DNA from: Endoryza foliicola
GTDB taxonomy: Bacteria > Bacteroidota > Bacteroidia > Chitinophagales > Chitinophagaceae
Assembly: GCA_965226965.1 (NCBI GenBank)
Contig: OZ245715.1
Coordinates: 4,030,001 to 4,094,000, forward strand
Direction: 5' to 3'
Length of the DNA stretch: 64,000 nucleotides
Shown: piece after piece, positions 19,063-27,329 of the stretch
How the letters are laid out: each line of letters starts with the position of its first letter
How positions within the stretch are numbered: position 1 is the stretch's first letter
The notes under the pieces: model-generated
What the model was told of the DNA's origin: nothing
Databases searched by the model: none
Seen by the model: only the letters and a program-made list of their open reading frames with translations
Made by a program: the position numbers and the translations under genes

Positions 19063-20283
19063 TTAGTTTGTGTGTGATTTTAATAAATGATCTTCAGCAT
19101 AATTCTCCATCACCAAAGCTGCCGCACCAATCAACTCAGCATCTATACCCAAAGAAGAAATCTTCAGTTGAGTATTCACAGACAGGCTTGGAATGCAATG
19201 CTCGTTCAAAGAATGATACATGGGCGCTAACCAGATCTTTCCCAACGCAGCACCTCTCCCCGTTAGAATGAATATTTCAGGATTCAAAAGGTGAATCAAT
19301 ACCGCAATCCCTCTCCCAATGCTGTAGGCTGATTCAGAAAACAACTTCACCGTGAACATATCACCCGTTTTCGCTGCTTCTATTAATGCATCTACCGCAT
19401 CTTCCGGACGACCTTTTAATTCCTTTTCTTTTAGCTTACTTAATTGACCGTCTTTCAATCCTTCCAATGCTCTTTCCAAAATCACCGCCAAGGGTGCTTC
19501 GGTATCCAAACAACCGCTCTTGCCACAAGTGCACAAACGATCACTGGCGAACAATGGAATATGACTAAACTCTCCCGCAAAACCATTCATCCCCCTATAT
19601 ACTTGTCCGTTTAAAATAACGCCCAGCCCAATTCCCCAGCCAATGTTGATTACCATGGCATTCTTCTTTCCATACAAAGAACCAAACTTCAGTTCGGCCA
19701 GTCCCATGAGGGTAGAGTCGTTATCGATGTATACCGGCAATCCCAACTTATTCGACATGTAGGTTGGAATGTTTTCTTTTGTACCGGTTTGTAAATAACT
19801 GTAGTTAATTCCGTCGTTCACATTGATGAATCCGGGCATCCCAATTCCTATTCCCGCAATCTTCGTTTTGTCGATACCCGATGCCGTAATGATTTCTTCA
19901 ATTTTAGCAGTAATAATATTGAGAGAGTCGTCGTTTTTTTGAAGGTGGAGATCCATTTCGTAAACTGAACCCACCAGTTCATTTTTGAAGTTCATAATGG
20001 CGATGCGCGTAACATACTGCTCTACCGCCACTGCCACAATGTTGATGGTGTCTTCTTTCAAAGAATAGAGCAAGGCACGACGACCACCCGTAGAGGATGC
20101 ATAACCCGTTTCAATAACCACCCCTTCTTTAATAAGATCATTCAACACCTTTGTGATCAAGGGAATGCTCTTGCCAATCTTTGCACTAATATCAGCACAA
20201 GAAGCTGCCTTTTCAAAATAGAGCGTTTTGAAAATCTCCTTTCGGTACAAGTCAGTCTTCTTTGAAACCAGTCCCATTGTCAT
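19063..20283 (-). CDS. ROK-family transcriptional regulator (NagC/XylR/Mlc type)
   Basis: About 406 residues from the ATG at 20283 (a TTG six bases earlier and an ATG at 20277 are alternatives). N-terminal winged helix-turn-helix (about 12-75; SCADISAKIGKSIPLITKVLNDLIKEGVV) followed by a ROK domain with the ATP/sugar-binding GIGIGMPGF block, the zinc site CTCGKSGCLDTEA (Cys cluster near 245-255) and the C-terminal ROK signature. ROK repressors respond to sugars or sugar phosphates such as GlcNAc-6-P or xylose. Just upstream lie two near-perfect palindromes, AAATGT-N7-ACACTT, and a third lies before the fucosidase gene, so autoregulation and control of the flanking genes is a reasonable inference. 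Confidence 0.9.
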   Translation of the reverse strand: MTMGLVSKKTDLYRKEIFKTLYFEKAASCADISAKIGKSIPLITKVLNDLIKEGVVIETGYASSTGGRRALLYSLKEDTINIVAVAVEQYVTRIAIMNFKNELVGSVYEMDLHLQKNDDSLNIITAKIEEIITASGIDKTKIAGIGIGMPGFINVNDGINYSYLQTGTKENIPTYMSNKLGLPVYIDNDSTLMGLAELKFGSLYGKKNAMVINIGWGIGLGVILNGQVYRGMNGFAGEFSHIPLFASDRLCTCGKSGCLDTEAPLAVILERALEGLKDGQLSKLKEKELKGRPEDAVDALIEAAKTGDMFTVKLFSESAYSIGRGIAVLIHLLNPEIFILTGRGAALGKIWLAPMYHSLNEHCIPSLSVNTQLKISSLGIDAELIGAAALVMENYAEDHLLKSHTN

Positions 20284-20321
20284 AAGCAAACTTTTAGCTT
20301 TAGTTCTCAGATATTATAAAT

Positions 20322-20340
20322 AAATGTAATTTTTACACTT
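20322..20340. promoter_or_regulatory. Candidate ROK operator 1 (AAATGT-N7-ACACTT)
   Basis: An inverted repeat with one mismatch between arms, 39 nt upstream of the ROK start codon. The same arms and spacer length recur at 20550 and 23035. Confidence 0.45.
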
Positions 20341-20549
20341 ATTTAATTATATCAAAACTTATTAAATATTTTAGTTTGTTAGTGTAATTATTTGATTTCT
20401 CTCTAATCGAAGTGCGGTCTTATTCTCTAAGGCAACAGTGAAGCAAGATAAGGAAGACAAGCACATCGTATTTTTCTACATCTCGGATTCCAGTTCTTTC
20501 TAACACATATGAATATTCTAATATATTCTTCTTAACAAATCCTTAATAT

Positions 20550-20568
20550 AAATGTAAAATAGACACTT
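20550..20568. promoter_or_regulatory. Candidate ROK operator 2 (AAATGT-N7-ACACTT)
   Basis: Same arms as operator 1, with a different seven-base spacer (AAAATAG). It lies in the middle of the divergent region between the ROK gene and the DoxX-like gene. Confidence 0.45.
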
Positions 20569-20787
20569 AAAGGTATTACCTGCTGCGTATGGTTAAAATA
20601 TTCACACAAATGGATAATATTGGAAAAAAACTGCGCAAAAAACTAACAAAAAGCATGTTTCACTTTTTTATTTATTACACCATCTTCGTAATATTTTTAT
20701 TTAGTTAGAAAATCATTTTAAGTTTTTGTCATACTATTGTCAATCATATTAAATCAACAACGGCAGTTGGGGGAAATTTTAATTAAT

Positions 20788-21165
20788 ATGTACAAATTAC
20801 GCATTGATTTTGCAGTTCGATTGTTGGTCGCTTCCGTATGGATCATTAATGGTGCTTGGTGCAAAATAAGCGCCCAAGTACCCCGACATGAGGCCATCGT
20901 TGCTCGCATACTTGGTAACAATTATGCTCACACGCTAACTCAACTAATAGGTATCGGTGAAGTGGCAATCGGTATTTGGATAATTCTTAATAAGTATCCT
21001 AAGCAAACAGCTCTGTTTCAGATGCTGTTGATCTTAACGATGAACATTCTCGAAACAGTTTTAGCCCCCGACCTTTTACTATGGGGCTACGGAAACATTG
21101 TTTTTGCATTTATATTTTGTATTTTCCTATGGTACTATTTTGTACATCGGTTTAAAAAGTATTAA
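20788..21165 (+). CDS. DoxX-like small membrane protein
   Basis: 125 residues from the ATG at 20788, chosen over an upstream open frame because MYKLRIDFAVRLLVASVWIINGAWCK is the usual N-terminus of the family. Four hydrophobic segments are visible (about 8-28, 48-66, 75-92 and 97-117), fitting the DoxX_3 / DoxX-like four-helix family (LLVASVWIINGAWCK, ILGNNYAHTLTQLIGIGEVAIG). Function unknown. It is the first of four genes with overlaps or minimal gaps. After its stop the same frame reads TAA TAA TTG into the next gene. Confidence 0.75.
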   Translation: MYKLRIDFAVRLLVASVWIINGAWCKISAQVPRHEAIVARILGNNYAHTLTQLIGIGEVAIGIWIILNKYPKQTALFQMLLILTMNILETVLAPDLLLWGYGNIVFAFIFCIFLWYYFVHRFKKY

Positions 21166-21168
21166 TAA

Positions 21169-21903
21169 TTGTCCATTCGATTATCATATCATCCTTTTGC
21201 AGTAGAAGCAGTATTAGAAGAAACAGTGGTACTGAGCTTTGCCCTGCCAAAAGAAAAACTAACCCCATTGGTACCGGAACCGCTTGTTTTGGAAACCTGG
21301 AAAGATGCATGGGGATTCATCACCCTTGCATTTGTTAAAACCTCAAAACTACGACCGGCACTGTTTCCTTCCTTTCTCGGAAACAATTTCAACTTAATAG
21401 GTTTTCGAATTTTTGTGGATCATGTAAGTCTTGAACAAAAAAGAAAGAGAGGACTCTACATCATTCGCTCCTACACCGATCGGAAAAAAATGGAGATTCT
21501 GGGTTCTATTTTTACTTCTTATAAATACCAAACCATTGATATCAATTTCTCCAAACGAGAGAATCATTGTACTATTCAATCAAAAGAAATTGGTATTGAT
21601 ATTTCCTATACAAAAGATGCATCAACTGTACCGTTACCGAAGGGATCACCTTTTAATAATTGGACTGAAGCGCGTCGCTTTGCAGGCCCCCTACCCTTTA
21701 CCTTCTCGGTATTTCCGGAGCGAAAAGAACTCTTGATCGTTCAGGGGAATAGAGAAGACTGGCATCCGCAATCCATCGAGATTCATCATTGCTCCATAGA
21801 TCTTCTAAAGTCGCCGCCTTTTGAAGGAGCCATTTTAGCTAATGCCTTTACCATTCAAAACATCCCCTATCGTTGGGAAAAAGGGAGGGTTGAAAAATGG
21901 TAA
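21169..21903 (+). CDS. DUF2071 (YqjF-like) protein, TTG start
   Basis: 244 residues. Two in-frame stops (TAA TAA) immediately precede the TTG at 21169 and no ATG follows for about 100 codons, so TTG is the only workable start; the upstream gene's stop is 3 nt away, suggesting re-initiation. The DUF2071 pattern is visible: ETVVLSFALPKEKLTPLVPEPLVLETW near the N-terminus, FRIFVDHV, and a final IPYRW block. The family is related in fold to acetoacetate decarboxylase, and no activity is established. It overlaps the methyltransferase gene by 7 nt. Confidence 0.75.
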   Translation: MSIRLSYHPFAVEAVLEETVVLSFALPKEKLTPLVPEPLVLETWKDAWGFITLAFVKTSKLRPALFPSFLGNNFNLIGFRIFVDHVSLEQKRKRGLYIIRSYTDRKKMEILGSIFTSYKYQTIDINFSKRENHCTIQSKEIGIDISYTKDASTVPLPKGSPFNNWTEARRFAGPLPFTFSVFPERKELLIVQGNREDWHPQSIEIHHCSIDLLKSPPFEGAILANAFTIQNIPYRWEKGRVEKW

Positions 21904-22640
21904 CGCGTTCCCCTTTCCAAGGTGTAGTGAATGTGGTGCAGTTCAACCTGCGTTTCTACCTCTTAGCATTGATCACCTGTACTGCTCTAGCGTTATTGGC
22001 AGTGTTTTCTGCAGATCCATTGCTTCGAATCGTTGCATGGATCGCCTGTGGCAGCAGTTTGGTGCCGACCGTCGTTTCTTTGATCATCACTCATTTGATC
22101 TACGATCGAAGTAACCTCTATCAACTTCCTTGGTTGGAATCTTCAGAAAAGAGGTTCCAATTGGCCCAAATTCATGCCGGCTTTGATGAATGTACCCCGC
22201 AACTAAAGCAACTTTTTCCTAATGCGACCATTGTTGAATTTGATTTCTTTAATGAAAAAAATCAAACCGAACCTTCCATTAAAAAAGCGCGACAAAAATA
22301 TCCTCCTTCACCAAACACCATTTCAATAAGTTACCGTCATATTCCTTTAGCGGATGCTTCCACCGAAATCGTGCATCTCATGTTTGCTGCTCATGAAATA
22401 CGCAACCATGAGGAACGCAGTGTTTTTCTAAACGAATGCAGCAGAGTACTCAAAAGTGAAGGCCGAATTTATATCATTGAACATCTACGAGATCCCTGGA
22501 ACTTCTTGGCTTATACCATAGGATTTTTCCATTTTAACTCTCTTCAAACATGGAAGCAGAATTTTGCGGAAGCGGGATTGAAAATCGAACGTATTCAAAA
22601 CATCACCCCATTTGTACATTGCTTTATTTTGAACAAATGA
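21897..22640 (+). CDS. Membrane-anchored class I methyltransferase-like protein
   Basis: 247 residues. Two N-terminal membrane segments (about 20-40 and 45-68) precede a cytoplasmic domain that looks like a class I SAM methyltransferase: HAGFDECTPQLKQLFPNATIVEFDFF (motif I/acidic loop region), YRHIPLADASTEIVHLMFAAHEIRN (motif IV region) and ECSRVLKSEGRIYIIEHLRD (post-motif). The glycine-rich motif I (GxGxG) is missing, replaced by IHAGFDE, so SAM binding must be modified or lost. It overlaps both neighbours (7 nt and ATGA), so it is part of one translational unit with DoxX-like and DUF2071 proteins. Substrate unknown. Confidence 0.72.
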   Translation: MVTRSPFQGVVNVVQFNLRFYLLALITCTALALLAVFSADPLLRIVAWIACGSSLVPTVVSLIITHLIYDRSNLYQLPWLESSEKRFQLAQIHAGFDECTPQLKQLFPNATIVEFDFFNEKNQTEPSIKKARQKYPPSPNTISISYRHIPLADASTEIVHLMFAAHEIRNHEERSVFLNECSRVLKSEGRIYIIEHLRDPWNFLAYTIGFFHFNSLQTWKQNFAEAGLKIERIQNITPFVHCFILNK

Positions 22641-23035
22641 ACACAGCCCTTCAACTAACCGGATCTACTTTCGTGCTATTGGCTCTAATGCATGTAATTT
22701 TCCCCAAGTATTTTAATTGGAAAAAAGACTTGTCGAAACTAAGTTTGATCAATAAACAAATGATGGAAGTGCACACATTTTTCATTGCACTTACTGTATT
22801 GCTAATGGGACTATTGTGTTTATTCTTTCCTTCCGAGCTTCATTCCACTTCACTTGGAAAATCAATTGCAGCGGCACTTAGCATCTTCTGGTTCCTTCGA
22901 CTCCTCATCCAATTGTTCTGGTACAGCCCCTATTTGTGGAAGGGCAAGTCATTTGAAACAATCATCCACATCGTATTTACAGGTTTTTGGATCTGGTGCA
23001 CCGGTTTGTTCCTCTATGTCTTTATAAGTAATTAA
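22637..23035 (+). CDS. Small integral membrane protein, unknown function
   Basis: 132 residues from the ATG at 22637, which overlaps the preceding stop as ATGA; the longer open frame upstream lies inside the methyltransferase gene and is rejected. Four hydrophobic segments (about 8-25, 45-63, 75-95 and 105-128) leave little outside the membrane. I do not recognise a family with certainty. Its strict coupling to the DoxX-like/DUF2071/methyltransferase genes suggests a shared role. The stop codon overlaps the first base of a candidate operator for the next gene. Confidence 0.7.
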   Translation: MNTALQLTGSTFVLLALMHVIFPKYFNWKKDLSKLSLINKQMMEVHTFFIALTVLLMGLLCLFFPSELHSTSLGKSIAAALSIFWFLRLLIQLFWYSPYLWKGKSFETIIHIVFTGFWIWCTGLFLYVFISN

Positions 23036-23053
23036 AGTGTCATTTATACACTT
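23035..23053. promoter_or_regulatory. Candidate ROK operator 3 (AAGTGT-N7-ACACTT), upstream of GH29
   Basis: A perfect inverted repeat (AAGTGT / ACACTT, spacer CATTTAT), ending 56 nt before the fucosidase ATG. Same design and spacing as the two sites upstream of the ROK gene. A weak -7 box (TATATTCG, 23080-23087) follows 26 nt later. Confidence 0.5.
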
Positions 23054-23109
23054 CTAAAAAAAAGAATGCGTTATTGTAGTATATTCGAGGAATATAAGTC
23101 CTTAAAATC

Positions 23110-24723
23110 ATGAAACGCATTCTTTTTGTTATACTCCTTTTTTTGGGAAAATTCAGTCTTGCTCAAGACAGCCTCACCTACAAAATTACACCCGGAAAAT
23201 ACAAAGCCAGTTGGGAATCCTTTATAGCGCAGTACCAATGTCCGGAATGGTTCCAAGATGCGAAATTTGGAATCTGGGCACACTGGTCGGCACAATGTGT
23301 TCCCGAAGCAGGCGATTGGTATGCCCGTCATATGTACATTCAAGGCTATGGCCAGAACAAGTTTCATGTTAAGAATTACGGACACCCATCTGAATTTGGT
23401 TTTATGGAATTCGACAATTTGTGGAAAGCGGAAAATTGGGATCCGGAAAAACTGATGGCCCTTTATAAAAAGGCAGGTGCCAAGTATTTTGTAGCACTCG
23501 CCAATCACCACGATAATTTCGATGCGTACAATTCCAAATACCATCCTTGGAACTCAGTGAATGTGGGTCCGAAAAAAGACATTGTTGGTATCTGGGAGAA
23601 ACTTGCACGTAAAAACGGTCTTTATTTTGGCGTAAGCAATCACTCGGCGCATGCATGGCATTGGTTGCAATCGGCTTATGGATACGATGCAGAAGGACCC
23701 AAAGCCGGCGTTCGGTACGACGCAGCAGTGCTTACCAAAGCTGATGGAAAAGGCAAATGGTGGGAAGGTTTGGATCCTCAAGATTTGTATACCGGTCCTA
23801 CCATTAAAATGCCCGACGGCATTACTACCATTGATTCCTTGCAAAAATGGCACGAAGCGAATACCCGTCCTTGGAATGAATTTGCTCCTCCTACCAATTT
23901 GAAATTTGTAAACAACTGGTACCTGCGTTGTCAAGATTTGGTGCAACAATACAAACCCGACTTGGTGTACTTCGATAATTTCGGTTTGCCCTTGGGTCAA
24001 ACAGGTGTTGACGTCGTAGCCGATATCTACAATCAAGACTTGAAAAATCATGCCGGCAAAACAAATGTAGTGGTAACAGCCAAATATTTGCAAGGCAATC
24101 AAAACAAAGGTGTGGTAGAAGATTTCGAAAGAGGATACACCGAATCCATCAAACCCTTTCCTTGGCAAACCTGCACCTGCATTGGCGATTGGCACTATAA
24201 TAGAGATGTATATAATAGAAAGGGGTACAAATCAGTAAAACAAGTAGTACATCAGTTGATCGATATCGTTAGTAAGAATGGAAACCTTTTACTGAGTATT
24301 CCTGTAAGAGGTGATGGCAGTATCGATGAATTGGAATTGGCATTTTTGGAAGATCTGGCAAAATGGATGCAAGTGAATGGTACTGCTATTTTCGGAACAA
24401 GACCATGGAAAGTTTTTGGCGAAGGCCCCACTGTTATTAAAGAGGGAATGTTCAATGAAAACGATGTGAAGTTCACAAATAAAGACATTCGTTATACAAA
24501 GAAAGGTGCCACTACCTATGCGTTTATCTTGGGAAAGCCTGAAGAGAAGGCAGTATTGACAATGTTGGGAACAAAAGCAGGAACCAAACCAACTGTCATT
24601 AAATCGGTGCGATTATTGGGATATAATAAATCTTTGAAGTGGAAGCAAACGAATGCGGGGTTGGAGGTTATTTGGCCAGTGGATGCAATGGAGGAAGTAG
24701 CGTACGTACTAGAAGTAAAATAG
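23110..24723 (+). CDS. Secreted alpha-L-fucosidase, GH29
   Basis: 537 residues with a signal peptide (1-19, ending KFSLAQ). GH29 blocks are clear: WFQDAKFGIWAHWS, GAKYFVALANHHDNFDAYNSKYHPWNSVNVGPKKDIVG, and the nucleophile block YKPDLVYFDNFG with the Asp of YFDN (about residue 296). Then follow QTCTCIGDWHYN and the SKNGNLLLSIPVRGDGSID strand before a C-terminal beta domain. Expected reaction: hydrolysis of alpha-L-fucosides from glycans, in the periplasm or outside. A palindromic candidate operator sits 56 nt upstream. Its target could be fucosylated GlcNAc glycans, given the GH20 gene that converges on it. Confidence 0.92.
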   Translation: MKRILFVILLFLGKFSLAQDSLTYKITPGKYKASWESFIAQYQCPEWFQDAKFGIWAHWSAQCVPEAGDWYARHMYIQGYGQNKFHVKNYGHPSEFGFMEFDNLWKAENWDPEKLMALYKKAGAKYFVALANHHDNFDAYNSKYHPWNSVNVGPKKDIVGIWEKLARKNGLYFGVSNHSAHAWHWLQSAYGYDAEGPKAGVRYDAAVLTKADGKGKWWEGLDPQDLYTGPTIKMPDGITTIDSLQKWHEANTRPWNEFAPPTNLKFVNNWYLRCQDLVQQYKPDLVYFDNFGLPLGQTGVDVVADIYNQDLKNHAGKTNVVVTAKYLQGNQNKGVVEDFERGYTESIKPFPWQTCTCIGDWHYNRDVYNRKGYKSVKQVVHQLIDIVSKNGNLLLSIPVRGDGSIDELELAFLEDLAKWMQVNGTAIFGTRPWKVFGEGPTVIKEGMFNENDVKFTNKDIRYTKKGATTYAFILGKPEEKAVLTMLGTKAGTKPTVIKSVRLLGYNKSLKWKQTNAGLEVIWPVDAMEEVAYVLEVK

Positions 24724-25064
24724 AAGTTCTTTAGTTTGTAGTTATTTAGTAGTTAAGTTTTGCGCAGCTGCGCTGCAACCCTCGTTGCGCACCTTTGCGC
24801 TCTTTGTTACGTTGCGGTAGAGTAGACTGATTGAAGAATCTTGTTGACTGAAATAAAATAGAGAGCTAGTTTTCTTCGACCACAGATAGCTCAGATTAGA
24901 ATAGATTTACACAGATTAGAGACTGAAACTACTATCAGTCTTTCGTTTACTCAGGGTCTAATCTGTGTAAATCTTGTATTTATTATCTGAGCTATCCGTG
25001 GTCAAGTATTCAAACTCTCAAATTAATCAAGCTGCCCCAATTCTTAATTCTTCATTCTTAATTA
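24724..25064. repeat. Intergenic mosaic repeats between convergent GH29 and GH20 genes
   Basis: No gene seen. Contains the GCGCAGCTGCGCTGC core (24761-24775), a TTGCGCACCTTTGCGCTC...TTGCGGTAGAG module (inverted relative to copies near 27540 and 27725), a long imperfect inverted repeat (24877-25006) and an AT module that includes the GH20 stop codon. Confidence 0.7.
24877..25006. repeat. Long imperfect inverted repeat, possible bidirectional terminator
   Basis: The left arm (24877-24921) reads CGACCACAGATAGCTCAGAT...GATTTACACAGATTAGA. The right arm (24957-25006) is its reverse complement with an insertion of about 7 nt and a few mismatches; the loop is about 35 nt. The arms are built from the CACAGATT module otherwise found in single orientation. 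Its position between convergent genes fits a transcript-ending or RNA-stabilising hairpin. Confidence 0.6.
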
Positions 25065-27329
25065 TTAATTTTTCCCGAACCACGATTCCGGCACCTCCTT
25101 CGCTTCTCCCCCATTGAAACTATACTTTAACTTCAATGTATAACCGCCGCCGCCTTCAATGAATGCTAAATTGAATGAATGAGCGCCTTTGGCGAGGGCA
25201 ATTTGACCGGACTTTTCTTTAGGAGCGTGCAAGCCATCATTGTCTACAACCAATCGATTGGCAATAGTAAGAATCCCCCCATCATCGCAAGTGAAGTAAA
25301 AAGTATAAATACCCGATTCAGGAACAGTGATGGTGCCTTGATAAACAAGACCGAAAGAAGGAGCATTTACATAAGAAGGTACTGTAATGCCTGCTACTAC
25401 AAAACTACTATCAGGCTTTTCGTTGGGCAATACGGTAACCGTTTTATAGAACTTTTTGAAATAATCTACTTTCAATCCTTTCTTTGCTGCCGCTTCAATT
25501 GGAGTGGCCAGTGTTTGCTTTTGATAGGTCAGCGTATACACATCACCCTTTCTTCCATTGGAATTGAATGCGGCGAGCTTCACCACTTGTTCTTTCTTCA
25601 CTACATATTTTGCAGGTAATAGTTTTGATGTTTTTGTTGGAATACTACCATCGGTAGTAAATCGAAGGGTGAGTCCGGGAGCCGGTGCTTTTATTTGCAG
25701 CAGGGCACTGTCTACAAATACCAAAGATTCGGCAGGTACAATTACATCGGGTAATCGATACTTAACGCCCATATTATCGAGGCGACCGAACTGTGTAGCC
25801 AGTCGTTTTTGGAAAGAGGTATAATCTCTATTGGTAGACCATAGTCGCTCTGATAAAGATATCATTCTTGGGAAATACAGATAATCGGCACGCGCTTCCG
25901 AAGGCACGTACTCACTCCACAAGTTCGCTTGTGCACCAATGATAGCTTTGCCTTCTTCGGCGGTAAGCGCTTTTGGCACTACATCGAAATGATAGATATT
26001 GTAGAGCGATTGCGGATCGGGTGCATTGTCGAAATACAGTGGATTACCGGGGCTCATGATCACTTTATTGCCCAGCTTGGCCGCATGAATGGGGGCATCG
26101 GGTACCCAAGAGCGCCAGTACATAACGTTTGCTGTGGGGGTAACACCGCCTTCTAAAATTTCATCCCATCCAATCAACTTTCTTCCTTTGCTGATAAAGA
26201 ACTGCTCCATTCTTCTTACAAAATAGCTCTGCAATTCAGGAAGGGTTTTGATGCCTTCTCGTTTCATCAGTTCTTGACAATCGGGTGAATTGGCCCACGC
26301 TTTCCGATCCACTTCATCGGCACCTAAGTGAATGTATTCTGAAGGAAACATATCCATGATCTCGGAAAACACATCTTGCGCGAATTGATAGGTCGATTCT
26401 TTACCCGGACAAATAGGGGTACTGAAGAGCTCGCCCCAGGTGCTTCCACCTGAACAACTCAGATAAGGATACGCATGAATGGCAGCCATCATGTGACCGG
26501 GCATGTCAATTTCAGGAATGATATCAATATGCTTTTTGGCGGCATACGCAACAAAGGCTTTCATTTCAGCTTGCGTATAGAATCCACCGTAGCTTGTTTT
26601 ACCTTCTTTGTTTTTAATGAATCGCGGATCGATGGTGAAATCGGGATTGTCTTTGGCGAGTTTCATACAACCGGAATCTTGGTTATTGAGGCTGCGCCAT
26701 GCACCTTGAGAGGTGAGTGATGGATATTTTTTGATTTCGATTCTCCAACCTTGATCGTCGGTCAGGTGCAAATGAAGTTTATTGAATTTATAGAGGCTCA
26801 TACGGTCTACCAATTTATAGAGGTAGTCCATGGCGAAGAAATGTCGTGATACGTCGAGATGCAATCCGCGCCAATTGTATTGAGGGGCGTCTTGTATAGA
26901 AACTGCAGGTATTTTATAGCTGCCGCCGGGTTTGTTTTCGATGGTGGAAGGCAGTAGTTGGCGTAGCGATTGAAGCGCATAGAATACGCCTTCTGAGGAG
27001 CTTGCAGTGATCTTTATTTGTTTGGGGTTGATGAGGAGGGAATAGCCATTATCGGCTCTGATAGTATAAATCAATTTAAGAACGATGGCGTTGGTGGCAT
27101 CATCGGACTTGGAAGACTGAACCAATTTTGATTTCGGAAACCATTGCTTGAGCAGTTGCGCTTCGGTTTCGAAAGCGGGATCGAAGTAAATGGTAGTGGA
27201 TGCATTTGATACAAAGGTTCCGGTGCCCGGAGTAAGGGTATTGGGTTGCGGAATGATGGAAATACCGGATTGAGAGTTTCCATAAAATGCAATGAATGTA
27301 CTTGCCAATGCAATCAATAAACGCTTCAT
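25065..27329 (-). CDS. Secreted beta-N-acetylhexosaminidase, GH20, with C-terminal PA14-like domain
   Basis: 754 residues; signal peptide 1-19. GH20 domain 2 (about 25-140) is followed by the catalytic barrel opening YNWRGLHLDVSRHFF; LHLHLTDDQGWRIEIKKYP, then the catalytic pair HLGADEVD (Asp-Glu), and WARSW-type WRSWVPDAP and NLWSEYV tryptophan blocks. After about residue 530 comes a chitobiase-type C-terminal segment (FTTDGSIPTKTSKLL) and then a PA14-like domain (about 620-750; YFTCDDGGILTIANRLVVDNDG) that probably binds carbohydrate. Expected reaction: release of terminal beta-GlcNAc/GalNAc from chitin oligomers or glycoproteins. Its stop codon lies in a repeated AT-rich module. Confidence 0.93.
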   Translation of the reverse strand: MKRLLIALASTFIAFYGNSQSGISIIPQPNTLTPGTGTFVSNASTTIYFDPAFETEAQLLKQWFPKSKLVQSSKSDDATNAIVLKLIYTIRADNGYSLLINPKQIKITASSSEGVFYALQSLRQLLPSTIENKPGGSYKIPAVSIQDAPQYNWRGLHLDVSRHFFAMDYLYKLVDRMSLYKFNKLHLHLTDDQGWRIEIKKYPSLTSQGAWRSLNNQDSGCMKLAKDNPDFTIDPRFIKNKEGKTSYGGFYTQAEMKAFVAYAAKKHIDIIPEIDMPGHMMAAIHAYPYLSCSGGSTWGELFSTPICPGKESTYQFAQDVFSEIMDMFPSEYIHLGADEVDRKAWANSPDCQELMKREGIKTLPELQSYFVRRMEQFFISKGRKLIGWDEILEGGVTPTANVMYWRSWVPDAPIHAAKLGNKVIMSPGNPLYFDNAPDPQSLYNIYHFDVVPKALTAEEGKAIIGAQANLWSEYVPSEARADYLYFPRMISLSERLWSTNRDYTSFQKRLATQFGRLDNMGVKYRLPDVIVPAESLVFVDSALLQIKAPAPGLTLRFTTDGSIPTKTSKLLPAKYVVKKEQVVKLAAFNSNGRKGDVYTLTYQKQTLATPIEAAAKKGLKVDYFKKFYKTVTVLPNEKPDSSFVVAGITVPSYVNAPSFGLVYQGTITVPESGIYTFYFTCDDGGILTIANRLVVDNDGLHAPKEKSGQIALAKGAHSFNLAFIEGGGGYTLKLKYSFNGGEAKEVPESWFGKN

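Larger units (their letters stand above)
20284..20787. other. Divergent intergenic region with candidate operators
   Basis: 504 nt, AT-rich, no gene seen. Holds two AAATGT-N7-ACACTT palindromes (20322-20340 and 20550-20568) and a half-site (TTAGTGTAATTATTTGATTT, 20379-20398). TACTATTG at 20732-20739 is a one-mismatch -7 box for the DoxX-like gene. No mosaic repeats here. Confidence 0.55.

Noticed and set aside
22550..22636. Longer start for the small membrane protein
   Set aside because: It overlaps the methyltransferase by almost 90 nt, and the ATGA overlap at 22637 is the normal coupling signal.
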